A stretch of 64,000 nt of DNA. Origin: Rubrivivax sp. (lineage in GTDB: Bacteria > Pseudomonadota > Gammaproteobacteria > Burkholderiales > Burkholderiaceae_C). Position 1 is the stretch's first letter. Each line of letters starts with the position of its first letter. The stretch is taken from NCBI GenBank assembly GCA_019635315.1, contig JAHBZT010000008.1, positions 1 through 64,000 of the forward strand, given 5' to 3'. Position numbers and translations under genes: made by a program. A model generated the notes under the pieces. That model worked only from the letters and a program-made list of their open reading frames with translations, ran no database searches and was not told the DNA's origin. Shown here one piece after another: positions 24,378-32,189 of this stretch.

Positions 24378-25079
24378 ATGATCGACAAGATCGTTCCCAC
24401 CCCCGCCGAGGCCCTGGCCGACGTGCCCGACGGCGCCACCGTGATGATCGGCGGCTTCGGCACCGCCGGACTGCCCAACGAGCTGACCGAGGCACTGATC
24501 GCGCAGGGTGCGAAGGACCTGACCATCGTCAACAACAACGCCGGCAACGGCGACACGGGCCTGGCCGCGCTGCTGGCCGCCGGGCGCGTGCGCAAGATCA
24601 TCTGCAGCTTTCCGCGCCAGACCGATTCCTGGCACTTCGACCGCCTGTATCGCGAAGGCAAGATCGAGCTCGAACTGGTGCCGCAGGGCAACCTGGCCGA
24701 GCGCATCCGCGCCGCCGGCGCCGGCATCGGCGGCTTCTTCACGCCCACCGGCTACGGCACCGAGCTCGCGAAGGGCAAGGAGACACGCTTCATCGATGGC
24801 CGCTGGATGGTGCTGGAGACGCCCATCCACGCCGACTATGCGCTGATCAAGGCCGAGCGCGGCGACCGCTGGGGCAACCTGACCTACCGCATGACGGCGC
24901 GCAACTTCGGCCCCATCATGGCGATGGCCGCGCGCGTGACGGTCGCCAGCGTGCACGAGCTGCTGCCGCTGGGTGCCCTGGACCCGGAGGCCGTCGTCAC
25001 GCCCGGGCTGTTCGTGCAGCGCGTCGTGAAGATCCCGCGCGCACCCACCGGCGCCGGCGGTTTCAAGGCCGCGGCCTGA
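24378..25079 (+). CDS. pcaI: 3-oxoacid CoA-transferase subunit A (3-oxoadipate type)
   Basis: A 233-residue alpha subunit of a class I CoA transferase. The glycine-rich motif V-M-I-G-G-F-G-T-A-G-L-P is at residues 22-33, with N-N-N-A-G-N-G-D-T-G-L-A following. The latter segment is usual for PcaI/CatI subunits. With subunit B it transfers CoA from succinyl-CoA to 3-oxoadipate. It starts 51 bp after the maleylacetate reductase gene, in the same direction. The neighbourhood favours 3-oxoadipate over acetoacetate as substrate, but the sequence alone does not exclude an acetoacetate enzyme. Confidence 0.85.
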   Translation: MIDKIVPTPAEALADVPDGATVMIGGFGTAGLPNELTEALIAQGAKDLTIVNNNAGNGDTGLAALLAAGRVRKIICSFPRQTDSWHFDRLYREGKIELELVPQGNLAERIRAAGAGIGGFFTPTGYGTELAKGKETRFIDGRWMVLETPIHADYALIKAERGDRWGNLTYRMTARNFGPIMAMAARVTVASVHELLPLGALDPEAVVTPGLFVQRVVKIPRAPTGAGGFKAAA

Positions 25080-25097
25080 CAGAACAACGGAGAACCC

Positions 25098-25733
25098 ATG
25101 GCCCGCTGGACCCGCGACCAAATGGCGCAGCGCGTCGCGCAGGACATCCCCGACGGTGCCGTCGTCAACCTCGGCATCGGCCTGCCCACGCTGGTGGCCA
25201 ACCACCTGCCGGCCGACCGCGAGGTGATGATGCACAGCGAGAACGGCGTCATCGGCATGGGCCCGGCGCCGCCGCCCGGGCAGGAGGACTACGACCTCAT
25301 CAATGCCGGCAAGCAGCCGGTCACGCTGCTGCCCGGCGGCGTCTTCTTCCACCACGCCGACAGCTTCGCGATGATGCGCGGCGGCCACCTGGACATCTGC
25401 GTGCTCGGCGCCTTCCAGGTCAGCGGCGGCGGCGACCTCGCGAACTGGCACACTGGCGCGCCCGACGCCATCCCGGCCGTCGGCGGCGCGATGGACCTGG
25501 CCATCGGCGCCAGGCGCACCTGGGTCATGATGGACCACGTGACCAAGAACGGCGAGGCCAAGATCGTGCCCGCGTGCAGCTACCCGCTGACCGGCATGGC
25601 CTGCGTCAGCCGGATCTATACCGACCTGGCGGTCATCGACGTGGAGCCCGAAGGGCTGCGAGTGCGCGAGCTGGCCGAGGGCGTCACGCCCGAGGCCCTG
25701 CAGGCGGCGACCGGGGTGCCGCTGCGTTTCTGA
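25098..25733 (+). CDS. pcaJ: 3-oxoacid CoA-transferase subunit B (3-oxoadipate type)
   Basis: A 211-residue beta subunit. It carries the catalytic glutamate, Glu48, in the conserved S-E-N-G-V-I-G-M-G-P motif that forms the glutamyl-CoA thioester. V-N-L-G-I-G-L-P-T at residues 23-31 and G-G-H-L-D-I-C-V-L-G-A-F-Q-V also match the family. It starts 18 bp after subunit A with a clear ribosome-binding site (GGAGAA). The two subunits form the working enzyme in the cytosol. The matching thiolase PcaF is not here but is encoded at 49697-50902. Confidence 0.88.
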   Translation: MARWTRDQMAQRVAQDIPDGAVVNLGIGLPTLVANHLPADREVMMHSENGVIGMGPAPPPGQEDYDLINAGKQPVTLLPGGVFFHHADSFAMMRGGHLDICVLGAFQVSGGGDLANWHTGAPDAIPAVGGAMDLAIGARRTWVMMDHVTKNGEAKIVPACSYPLTGMACVSRIYTDLAVIDVEPEGLRVRELAEGVTPEALQAATGVPLRF

Positions 25734-25887
25734 GCACCCTGGGAAGCGACGCCGCCGATCCCGCCGCCAGGGCCAGTCGCCGAGGCGAAGCCACGTTGCC
25801 TCGAAGGCATCGCGCGAAACGCCGCCGCTGTAACCGCGCGCCGCCGGCGGCCGAACTCAGCGTTTGTGCCATCGAAGGAGTCAGGTG

Positions 25888-26430
25888 ATGTCCCTGCCGC
25901 TGCCTCGGCAACCCGTTCCCGCACTGGCCGTGCCCACGCTCGCTCATGGTCCGTTCACCCTCGCCGACGAGCGGCCCGAACGCTTCACGCTCGTCGTCTT
26001 CTACCGCGGCCTGCACTGTCCGATCTGCCTGAAGTACCTGCTCGAGCTGGGCCGGCTGCTGCCGGAGTTCGCGAAGCGCGGCGTCGGCGTGCTGGCGTTG
26101 TCGTCGGACACGCGCGAGCGTGCGCAGGCGATGGCCGACAAGCTGCGGGCCCCCGACCTGCGCCTGGGGTACACGCTGCCGCTGCCGATGGCGCGGGACT
26201 GGGGACTGTTCGTCAGCACCTCGCGTGGCACGACCTCGCTCGGCATCGACGAGCCGGCGCTGTTCTCCGAGCCGGGGCTGTTCCTCGTGCGGCCCGACGG
26301 CACGCTGTACTACGGCGCGGTGCAGACGATGCCCTTCGCGCGCCCGCACTTCGACGAGCTGCTGGCTGCCATCGACTTCGCGGTCGCGAAGGACTACCCT
26401 GCGCGTGGTGAGTATGCTGGCCCGCTCTGA
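25888..26430 (+). CDS. Peroxiredoxin-like (AhpC/TSA family) protein
   Basis: A 180-residue thioredoxin-fold protein. The active-site segment is F-Y-R-G-L-H-C-P-I-C-L-K-Y-L, a C-x-x-C variant of the peroxiredoxin P-x-x-x-T/S-x-x-C motif. The rest follows the redoxin pattern (L-L-P-E-F-A-K-R-G-V-G-V-L-A-L-S-S-D). It probably reduces peroxides or acts as a thiol oxidoreductase in the cytosol; no signal peptide is seen. GAAGGAGTCAGG precedes the ATG at 25888. The 3' end overlaps the start of the following lipoprotein gene, so the two may be co-translated. Confidence 0.82.
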   Translation: MSLPLPRQPVPALAVPTLAHGPFTLADERPERFTLVVFYRGLHCPICLKYLLELGRLLPEFAKRGVGVLALSSDTRERAQAMADKLRAPDLRLGYTLPLPMARDWGLFVSTSRGTTSLGIDEPALFSEPGLFLVRPDGTLYYGAVQTMPFARPHFDELLAAIDFAVAKDYPARGEYAGPL

Positions 26431-26989
26431 CCCGTCCGGCGCGCCGCGCAGGCGGTGGCGGGGCGCGGCACTGCTGGCCAGCGCGATGCTGGCCGCGGGG
26501 TGCGCGGCCTGGCGCGGGCCGGTGGCGACGCTGCCGCTGCAGCGCGCCTGGGTCGACGACGCGCTGGTGGAGTACGTGACGACCGACGTCTCGGACGCCG
26601 CGATGGCGCACGCGATGGGCGCCAACCACGTGCCGCGCCTGGCCGACGCCCTTCCCGCGCCCGCGGGCCGCGCGGCGCCCGGCACCTCGCTGCTGGAGCG
26701 GGTCTACGTCTTTCCCGGCGGCGAGCAGATCGGTGTGTTCCAGTCCGCCCCGCTGCCGGCCGGAGCGGCCAACACCGACCGCACCTACAGCCCGCTGTGG
26801 CGCGTCGTCATGGTGCACTGGCTGAAACCCGAAGCCCGCCGCGAACTGCGTTCGCAGGAGGCCATTCTCGACGCCGAGGACCGCGGCGAATTGCGGCTGA
26901 CACTGAGCGACGTGGTCGTCAACTGCCCCGTCGTGCGAGCTGCCGATGGCAGTGCGCTGAGCGGGATGCCCGCGGCGCGCGCCCGCTGA
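26414..26989 (+). CDS. Putative lipoprotein of unknown function
   Basis: A 191-residue protein with a lipoprotein signal: basic R-R-R-W-R, hydrophobic A-L-L-A-S-A-M, then lipobox L-A-A-G-C at about residues 26-30. The mature part contains Y-V-T-T-D-V-S-D-A-A-M-A and a long acidic/basic helix (P-E-A-R-R-E-L-R-S-Q-E-A-I-L). I do not recognise the family with confidence. The ATG at 26414 lies inside the end of the peroxiredoxin gene; two GTG codons just before it could also start it. The function and partner are unknown. Confidence 0.6.
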   Translation: MLARSDPSGAPRRRWRGAALLASAMLAAGCAAWRGPVATLPLQRAWVDDALVEYVTTDVSDAAMAHAMGANHVPRLADALPAPAGRAAPGTSLLERVYVFPGGEQIGVFQSAPLPAGAANTDRTYSPLWRVVMVHWLKPEARRELRSQEAILDAEDRGELRLTLSDVVVNCPVVRAADGSALSGMPAARAR

Positions 26990-27088
26990 GCGCCCGCTGA
27001 GCGCCCGCACAGGGCCAGGCTGCGCCGAGCCCCCCGTGGGGGTCGATCAAGGCAGCAAAGCCACGTGCGCCCGGGCGCCGGCGGGCAC

Positions 27089-28651
27089 TCAGCGCGCGCG
27101 GGGCAGCACCAGGCACAGCCGCGTGCCGCCGCCCAGCCCCGGCAGCGGCCGCAGGCTGCCGCCGTGCAGCACCGCCACGCGCTGCGCGATGGCCAGCCCC
27201 AGGCCACCGATGCCGCCACTGGCGCGCCGCAGCGGCGGCTCGTGCATGGCCTGCCCCTGCGCCAGGCGACGCTGCACGTCCTCCGGCAGTCCGGGGCCAC
27301 GGTCCTCGACCATCACCTGCACCGCCTCGTCGCTGGCCGTCATGCGCACGGTCACTGGCCCGGCGCCATGGCCGTGGCGTCGGGCGTTGTCGATGAGGTT
27401 GGTCAGCGCACGCTCGACCAGCTGCAGGTCGCCCTCGACCTCCAGCGGCGCCGGCGGGTCGCCGCCCAGCCGCACCTCGGCCACGCCGGGCTGCGGCGCC
27501 ATCAGGCCGAACTTGCCGACTGCGTCGGCCACCAGTTCGTCGATGCGGAAGCGCTCGCGCTGCGCCACCTCGGTGGCGGACTGCAGCGCCGCCAGCTCGA
27601 ACAGCTGCTGCGACAGCCGCCGCAGCCGTTCGCTCTGCGCCAGCGCCGCCTGCAGCGGCCGGCCCTGTTGTTCGCCACCGGCGGCACCCGCCTGCACGAC
27701 CAGCGCCTCGAGCTGGCCGTGCAGCGCCGTCAGCGGTGTTCGCAGGTCGTGAGCCACGCCGGCAATCGCGTCGCGGTGCGCCGCCGCCTGCGCGCGCTCG
27801 CGCTCGGCCTGCTGCTCGATGCGCGCGGTCATCTGCACGAAGGCCTGCTCGATGCGGGCCACCTCGTCCACCGGCGGGGTCGTCGGCATCGCGTCGTCGC
27901 CGGCACTGCCGGCGGCATAGGCCTGCATGCGGGCGGCCAGGCGGTGCAGCGGGCGCGACAGCCGGCGCAGCGTGAAGACGCCGAGCAACGCCACGACGAC
28001 CAGCGCGGCGACCGCCGCCGCCGCGGTACTGCGCCAGACGCCACCGTCGCCGGCCGCCAGCGCCGCGCGCTGGCGCGGCGCGCCGTCCAGCACCACGTAG
28101 AGGTAGCCGCCGGCCGGTAGCGGCGCGGCGCTGAAGAGCCGGTCCTGGCCGGAGCCCATCGGGTCGCCACCGCGCAGCGGCAGGGCCGCGCCCTCGAGGA
28201 AACGGCGCAGTGGCGCCAGCGCCACCTGCGGCATGCGCACCATGCCGGGTTCGCCCAGGTAGTCCAGCACGCGCCCCTGGTCGTCCAGCAGATAGACCTG
28301 GATGCCGGGGTTGACCGTCATCAGCATGCGGATCAGCGCCGCCCGCGCCTCGTCTCCGGGGGCACCCGTCGTGTCGGGCGCCACTTCGGGCCAGTGGGCG
28401 ACGATGTGCGCCGCCAGGTCGCGCGACAGGCCCTGCAGCAGCGCCGACTCGCGCTCCGCCGCCTCGTGGCGAAACAACAGCGCGACCAGCACGCCGTAGC
28501 CTACGAGCAGCACCAGCAGCGCGGCCGCGAGCCGCATGCCGAACGGCAGGCGCGGACTCACCGGATCCCCCTGCGCGCCGGGCGTGCCGGGACAGGCACT
28601 CGGAGGCGGCGCGCTCTGCTCATGGCCTTGCGTCGAGCCTGTAGCCGACAC
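27089..28651 (-). CDS. Membrane sensor histidine kinase
   Basis: A protein of up to 520 residues. Two membrane segments (about residues 41-60 and 209-228) enclose a periplasmic sensor region of about 150 residues. A HAMP linker follows, then the phospho-acceptor histidine His301 in G-V-A-H-D-L-R-T-P-L. The ATPase boxes are complete: N-L-I-D-N-A-R-R-H-G, E-D-R-G-P-G-L-P and G-G-I-G-G-L-G-L-A-I. It is encoded downstream of and overlaps the response-regulator gene. A GTG at 28561 (residue 31) is an alternative start that would avoid the 32-bp overlap and still keep the first membrane segment. The signal is unknown. Confidence 0.88.
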   Translation of the reverse strand: MSATGSTQGHEQSAPPPSACPGTPGAQGDPVSPRLPFGMRLAAALLVLLVGYGVLVALLFRHEAAERESALLQGLSRDLAAHIVAHWPEVAPDTTGAPGDEARAALIRMLMTVNPGIQVYLLDDQGRVLDYLGEPGMVRMPQVALAPLRRFLEGAALPLRGGDPMGSGQDRLFSAAPLPAGGYLYVVLDGAPRQRAALAAGDGGVWRSTAAAAVAALVVVALLGVFTLRRLSRPLHRLAARMQAYAAGSAGDDAMPTTPPVDEVARIEQAFVQMTARIEQQAERERAQAAAHRDAIAGVAHDLRTPLTALHGQLEALVVQAGAAGGEQQGRPLQAALAQSERLRRLSQQLFELAALQSATEVAQRERFRIDELVADAVGKFGLMAPQPGVAEVRLGGDPPAPLEVEGDLQLVERALTNLIDNARRHGHGAGPVTVRMTASDEAVQVMVEDRGPGLPEDVQRRLAQGQAMHEPPLRRASGGIGGLGLAIAQRVAVLHGGSLRPLPGLGGGTRLCLVLPRAR

Positions 28652-29318
28652 CCCAGACCGTGACGATCAGCCGCGGCTGCCGCGGGTCGGCCTCGATCTT
28701 GTTGCGCAGGCGGTTGATGTGCGAATTGACCGTGTGCTCGTAGCCCTCGAAGCCGCTGCCCCAGACCCGACGCAGGAGTTCCTCGCGCGCGAAGGCGCGC
28801 CCTGGATGGCGTGCCAGGAAGGCCAGCAGCTCGTACTCGCGCTGGGTCAGCGGCACGGCGGCGTCGCCGTCGAACAGGCGCCGCTCGCCGGTGTCCAGGC
28901 GCAGGCGCCCGACCGGCAATACCGCGGGTGGCGGCGCCTGACCATGGGCCTGCTCCAGGCGGCGGAACAGCGCGCGCACGCGCGCCACCAGTTCCAGCAT
29001 CGAGAAGGGCTTGGCCAGGTAGTCGTCGGCGCCCAGTTCCAGCCCGAGCACCCGGTGCGCCTCGGCGCCGCGCGCGCTGAGGATGATCACCGGCACCTGC
29101 GGGTGTCGCTGCCGCAGGTGGCGGCAGATGTCCCAGCCGTCGGCGTCCGGCAGCATCAGGTCCAGCAGCACCAGGTCCCAGCGCTGGCGGTCCACGGCGG
29201 CCAGCGCGGCGGCGCCGTCGCTCTCGTGGTGCAGCCGGAAGCCGGCCTGCTCGAGGTGCAGGCGCAGCGCTTCCGCGATCGCGGCATCGTCCTCGACCAG
29301 CAGGAGGTTCTTGGTCAT
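28620..29318 (-). CDS. OmpR-family response regulator
   Basis: A 232-residue two-domain regulator. The receiver domain has the acidic pair at residues 10-11, the phospho-accepting Asp53 in L-V-L-L-D-L-M-L-P-D and the conserved lysine in Y-L-A-K-P-F-S. The C-terminal winged helix (from about residue 135) has P-L-T-Q-R-E-Y-E-L-L and ends V-W-G-V-G-Y-R-L, typical of OmpR/PhoB proteins. The ATG at 29318 is chosen because it starts the receiver directly; a longer start adds only six residues. Partner of the kinase encoded next. No nearby gene is an obvious target. Confidence 0.9.
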   Translation of the reverse strand: MTKNLLLVEDDAAIAEALRLHLEQAGFRLHHESDGAAALAAVDRQRWDLVLLDLMLPDADGWDICRHLRQRHPQVPVIILSARGAEAHRVLGLELGADDYLAKPFSMLELVARVRALFRRLEQAHGQAPPPAVLPVGRLRLDTGERRLFDGDAAVPLTQREYELLAFLARHPGRAFAREELLRRVWGSGFEGYEHTVNSHINRLRNKIEADPRQPRLIVTVWGVGYRLDARP

Positions 29319-29415
29319 CACACGCCCGGGGCGCACCGGCGCCGGGCCGCATTGTCGCGAAGCGGGCAGGTCGCTGCAGCCCCGGCGCCGCGGCCCGGCC
29401 GCCCGCGACGTCCGC

Positions 29416-30243
29416 TCAGGCGGGTGCCGCTGCGCCCGGCCTGCGGCGACGCACCAGCCACCCGGTGGCCACGAGGCCGGCCGTCAGCATGGCGAAGCTG
29501 CCGGGCTCGGGCACCGGGACCGCGCTGAAGCCGATGCGATAGACCTCGGTCTCGGCCGCCAGGCCGCTGGTGAAGGTATAGCCGGCGCCGGTCATCAGGC
29601 CGTCGAAGGCCGCGAGTTCCGCGAAGTTGAAGGCGACGACGGAATGCTGCGGCGCGCGCAGGTCGTTGTCGCCGACGAAGGCCGCCGCCGCTGGATCGAA
29701 GACCTCGCTGCCGGCGTCCCAGACCTGCCGCGCACGCTGGTCGATGACCGCGGTCAGCAGCGTGCCGTCGCTGGCGAAGATGCGATGGCCCGTCGGCGCG
29801 TCGTTGCCGATGAAGAAGTCGTTGCTGGGCACGACCATGGAAGCAAAGGTGAAGAACGGGTTGACCGCCGGGTCCACGACCACGGTCAGGCTGGCCGTCG
29901 CGCCGGCCAGCAGCAACCCGCCCACGGTGCCGCGCACGGCGCCCGGGTCGGCCGCGGCAAAGGCCGGGTGCCAGGCGGCGCCGGAGCCGCCTTCGGCCAC
30001 CGAGATGATCGGCGCCGTGGCCGTGCTGCCGAGGTCGAAGGCGTCGAAGACGCCGCTGTGGAAGCCGAAGTGCAGGGGCGCGAAGGCAATGCCCGACGCG
30101 GGCGCGAGATTCTCGACGGTGATCGTGACGACCTGTGGCGCGGCCTGGGCCGGCGCCAGCGCCAGCAGTGCCGTGGCCGCGGCCAGTGCCGGCAGCGCGG
30201 CAGCGGCGCGCACGAGGCCGCCGTGAAGGGGCAGTGGGACCAT
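29416..30243 (-). CDS. Spondin-domain protein with PEP-CTERM sorting signal
   Basis: A 275-residue exported protein. It has a signal peptide (residues 1-34, ending A-Q-A-A-P). A spondin-N-like domain follows, in which I-T-V-E-N-L-A-P-A-S-G and G-F-H-S-G-V-F-D are recognisable. The C-terminus is a PEP-CTERM anchor: V-P-E-P-G-S, a hydrophobic helix, then R-R-R-R. Such tails are cut and processed by an exosortase (EpsH/XrtA type), which must be encoded elsewhere, and direct proteins to the surface or matrix. CAGGAGAGT precedes the ATG. It is encoded just upstream of the two-component genes on the same strand. Confidence 0.85.
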   Translation of the reverse strand: MVPLPLHGGLVRAAAALPALAAATALLALAPAQAAPQVVTITVENLAPASGIAFAPLHFGFHSGVFDAFDLGSTATAPIISVAEGGSGAAWHPAFAAADPGAVRGTVGGLLLAGATASLTVVVDPAVNPFFTFASMVVPSNDFFIGNDAPTGHRIFASDGTLLTAVIDQRARQVWDAGSEVFDPAAAAFVGDNDLRAPQHSVVAFNFAELAAFDGLMTGAGYTFTSGLAAETEVYRIGFSAVPVPEPGSFAMLTAGLVATGWLVRRRRPGAAAPA

Positions 30244-30337
30244 GGGACTCTCCTGAGGTTGCGGACGACCGCGGCGCGATGGCCCCGCGGTGGCGCAGAC
30301 CTTAGGCGGCAGTGGTCACCGAGTCCTCGCGATCACT

Positions 30338-30772
30338 TCACGGCGCCGTGAACTTCCGGGCCGCGGCGTGGCCGGCGCGTGCTCGCAGCCAGGGCAGCGC
30401 GGCAAAGACGACCTGTCCGGCCAGCCCCAGCTGATGCTCAGCCCTGGCATACAGCGCCAGGTGCTCGACCAGGCTGCGACCGCCCGGCCCCAGCGACAGC
30501 GCCGCCTCCGCAGCCATCAGCAGCACGAAGGCCAGCACGCCCATCGCTGCCGCTTGCGTGGGCGCGAGCGGCCAGCGCCGCAGCGCCCGCACGCAAGCCA
30601 GCCAGGCGACCGCCAGGATGACCGGCAGCTCGATCACCACTGCCCACAACGGGCCGACCGCCGGCGCCAGCCAGAGCGTGCGCAGCACGCCGAGCACGAA
30701 GCCGGCGCCGAAGACGATCGCGAAATAGGCGGCGGCGGAGGTCAGGACCGTCATCGGCGGCGTCGGCGTCAT
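30338..30772 (-). CDS. Small integral membrane protein of unknown function
   Basis: A 144-residue protein with four hydrophobic segments. It begins with F-A-I-V-F-G-A-G-F-V-L-G-V-L-R-T-L-W-L, a pattern shared by a widespread family of uncharacterised proteobacterial membrane proteins. A methionine five codons downstream could also start it. It is the last gene of a three-gene unit with the two membrane-protein genes upstream. Its gap to the preceding gene is 38 bp. The unit is divergent from a TetR gene, which probably controls it. Confidence 0.65.
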   Translation of the reverse strand: MTPTPPMTVLTSAAAYFAIVFGAGFVLGVLRTLWLAPAVGPLWAVVIELPVILAVAWLACVRALRRWPLAPTQAAAMGVLAFVLLMAAEAALSLGPGGRSLVEHLALYARAEHQLGLAGQVVFAALPWLRARAGHAAARKFTAP

Positions 30773-30810
30773 GGCCACGGCAGTATCGCGCCGGCCTGCG
30801 CCACCGCCGT

Positions 30811-31641
30811 CTACAGCGCCAGCAACGGCCGCCCCTGCAGCGCCTGCACCAGCACCACGGCCCAGAGCGCGGTCCAGGCCGCCGTGCCGGCCCACACGCC
30901 GGCCAGTGCGAGCCGCGGCCGCCAGGCCAGCAGTGCCGCGGCCAGCAGCGGCAGCACCTGCTCGGCATGGATGCCGACGAAATGCGCGACGCGCAGGTCG
31001 CCGCCAACCATGGACCAGCCGAGCAGCGGCAGGCCGGGCCCGCCGGCCGGCTGCCGGTCGCCGAGCAGCATGCCGACCCCGGCGCCCAGCACGAAGGTCA
31101 GCACCAGCCCCAGCAGCACCGCGTGGCGGTATGCGCGCGGCAGCGGCTCGCCGTGCCGCCACAGCAGCCACGCCAGCCAGGGCTGCGTCGCGGTCAGCGC
31201 CAGCGCCCCCGCGCCCATCAGCGTGTACATCACGCCGTGGAAGACGCTGCCCACGTTGTAGTGCGAGGCCTGGCCCAGCGCGGCCTGCAGCGTGATGTAC
31301 CCGACCTCGAAGCCGCCGGTGGCGATCAGCGTCCACGCCAGCGCCGTGAATGCGCGGCCCCGGCGCACGGCGGCCGGCAGGTGGCGCGCGAACCAGGCCG
31401 TGGTCAGCGCGAGCAGCGCCACCGACAGCATGAACTTCATCGGCTTGATCCACACGTTGACGCCGCGCAGCAGGCGATCGTCGAAGGCCAGGCCCAGCGC
31501 GGCAGGCAGCATCACCGCCAGCATCACGAGCGCGAAGACGATCAGCCGGCGGTCGCTGCGCCCCAGCGGGTGCAGCGCTTCGGCGATGCGGGGCCGCCAG
31601 CCGCCGGACGCGGACGGCAGGGCCAGGGTGCTCGGATTCAT
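30811..31641 (-). CDS. Polytopic membrane protein of unknown function
   Basis: A 276-residue protein with about seven hydrophobic segments. Conserved-looking polar spots inside the membrane part include V-N-V-W-I-K-P-M-K-F, Y-N-V-G-S-V-F-H-G and G-I-H-A-E-Q, the last two with histidines that could bind metal or haem. I do not recognise a named family. The ATG at 31641 overlaps the stop of the ABA4-like gene by four bases (ATGA), so translation is coupled. Middle gene of the TetR-linked membrane operon. Confidence 0.65.
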   Translation of the reverse strand: MNPSTLALPSASGGWRPRIAEALHPLGRSDRRLIVFALVMLAVMLPAALGLAFDDRLLRGVNVWIKPMKFMLSVALLALTTAWFARHLPAAVRRGRAFTALAWTLIATGGFEVGYITLQAALGQASHYNVGSVFHGVMYTLMGAGALALTATQPWLAWLLWRHGEPLPRAYRHAVLLGLVLTFVLGAGVGMLLGDRQPAGGPGLPLLGWSMVGGDLRVAHFVGIHAEQVLPLLAAALLAWRPRLALAGVWAGTAAWTALWAVVLVQALQGRPLLAL

Positions 31642-32072
31642 GTCGGGGTCCTCCGGGTCAGCGCCGCGAGCGCGGCATAGGTGAGCAGTCCGGCCGGGCC
31701 GAACAGGAAGGTGAGCAGCAGGCAGGGCAGCACCCACAGGTGGCGCACACCGCGGCGGGCGGCGTCGCGCGCGATCCAGGTGCCGACGAACAGGTCGAAG
31801 GCCAGGTAGTGGATCCAGCCGGCGGCCAGCAGGCCGTCGCTGGCAAAGAGGGCGCGCACCTCGGCCAGCGAACCGAAGCCGCCCGGACCCCAGTGCGCCG
31901 CGATCAGCGCCACGTAGGCCAGTGCCAGCACCAGCGGCAGCCACCAGCCGGTGAGCCGCCACACAGGCGACGTCCAGCGCCGCCCAGGCGGCGAGAGGGC
32001 CAGCGCGGCCCAGCCGGCCATCGCGAGCAGGCCGCCGAGGCGGAAGGCGGCATCGGGATCTGGCGCGTTCAT
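31638..32072 (-). CDS. ABA4-like family membrane protein
   Basis: A 144-residue membrane protein with four hydrophobic segments. The stretch G-W-I-H-Y-L-A-F-D-L-F-V-G-T-W-I-A is the signature of the ABA4-like (DUF4281) family. It is named after a plant protein needed for neoxanthin synthesis; bacterial members have no settled function. First gene of the membrane operon, 117 bp from the divergent TetR gene. A perfect 19-bp palindrome in that gap is the likely operator. Confidence 0.8.
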   Translation of the reverse strand: MNAPDPDAAFRLGGLLAMAGWAALALSPPGRRWTSPVWRLTGWWLPLVLALAYVALIAAHWGPGGFGSLAEVRALFASDGLLAAGWIHYLAFDLFVGTWIARDAARRGVRHLWVLPCLLLTFLFGPAGLLTYAALAALTRRTPT

Positions 32073-32125
32073 CGTGTCGTCCGTGGCTGTGTCGGCGCCC
32101 GATGCGCCGCCCCGCGGGCAGCACT

Positions 32126-32144
32126 ATCTGAACGTCGTTCAGAT
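32126..32144. promoter_or_regulatory. Perfect 19-bp palindrome, probable TetR operator
   Basis: ATCTGAACGTCGTTCAGAT is a perfect 9+1+9 palindrome between the ABA4-like operon and the divergent TetR gene. A second copy of the left half, ATCTGAACG, follows at 32159-32167, close to the TetR start. TetR regulators bind palindromes of this size, so this site can control both directions. Confidence 0.75.
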
Positions 32145-32189
32145 GCAGTGTGCCGATCTATCTGAACGCTGTCAAGTTAAACTCGCGGC

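Noticed and set aside
22028-25888. Open plus-strand frame of 1286 codons
   Set aside because: It is a shadow frame: it runs opposite to or out of phase with the MetE-like, maleylacetate reductase and CoA-transferase genes, all of which have complete family motifs. The translation is Arg/Ala/Gly-rich without domains, as usual for off-frames in GC-rich DNA.
26997-27060. Terminator after the putative lipoprotein gene
   Set aside because: A short GC hairpin (CCCCCC/GGGGG near 27029-27045) is present, but the loop is tiny and no T run follows, so it is not a convincing terminator.
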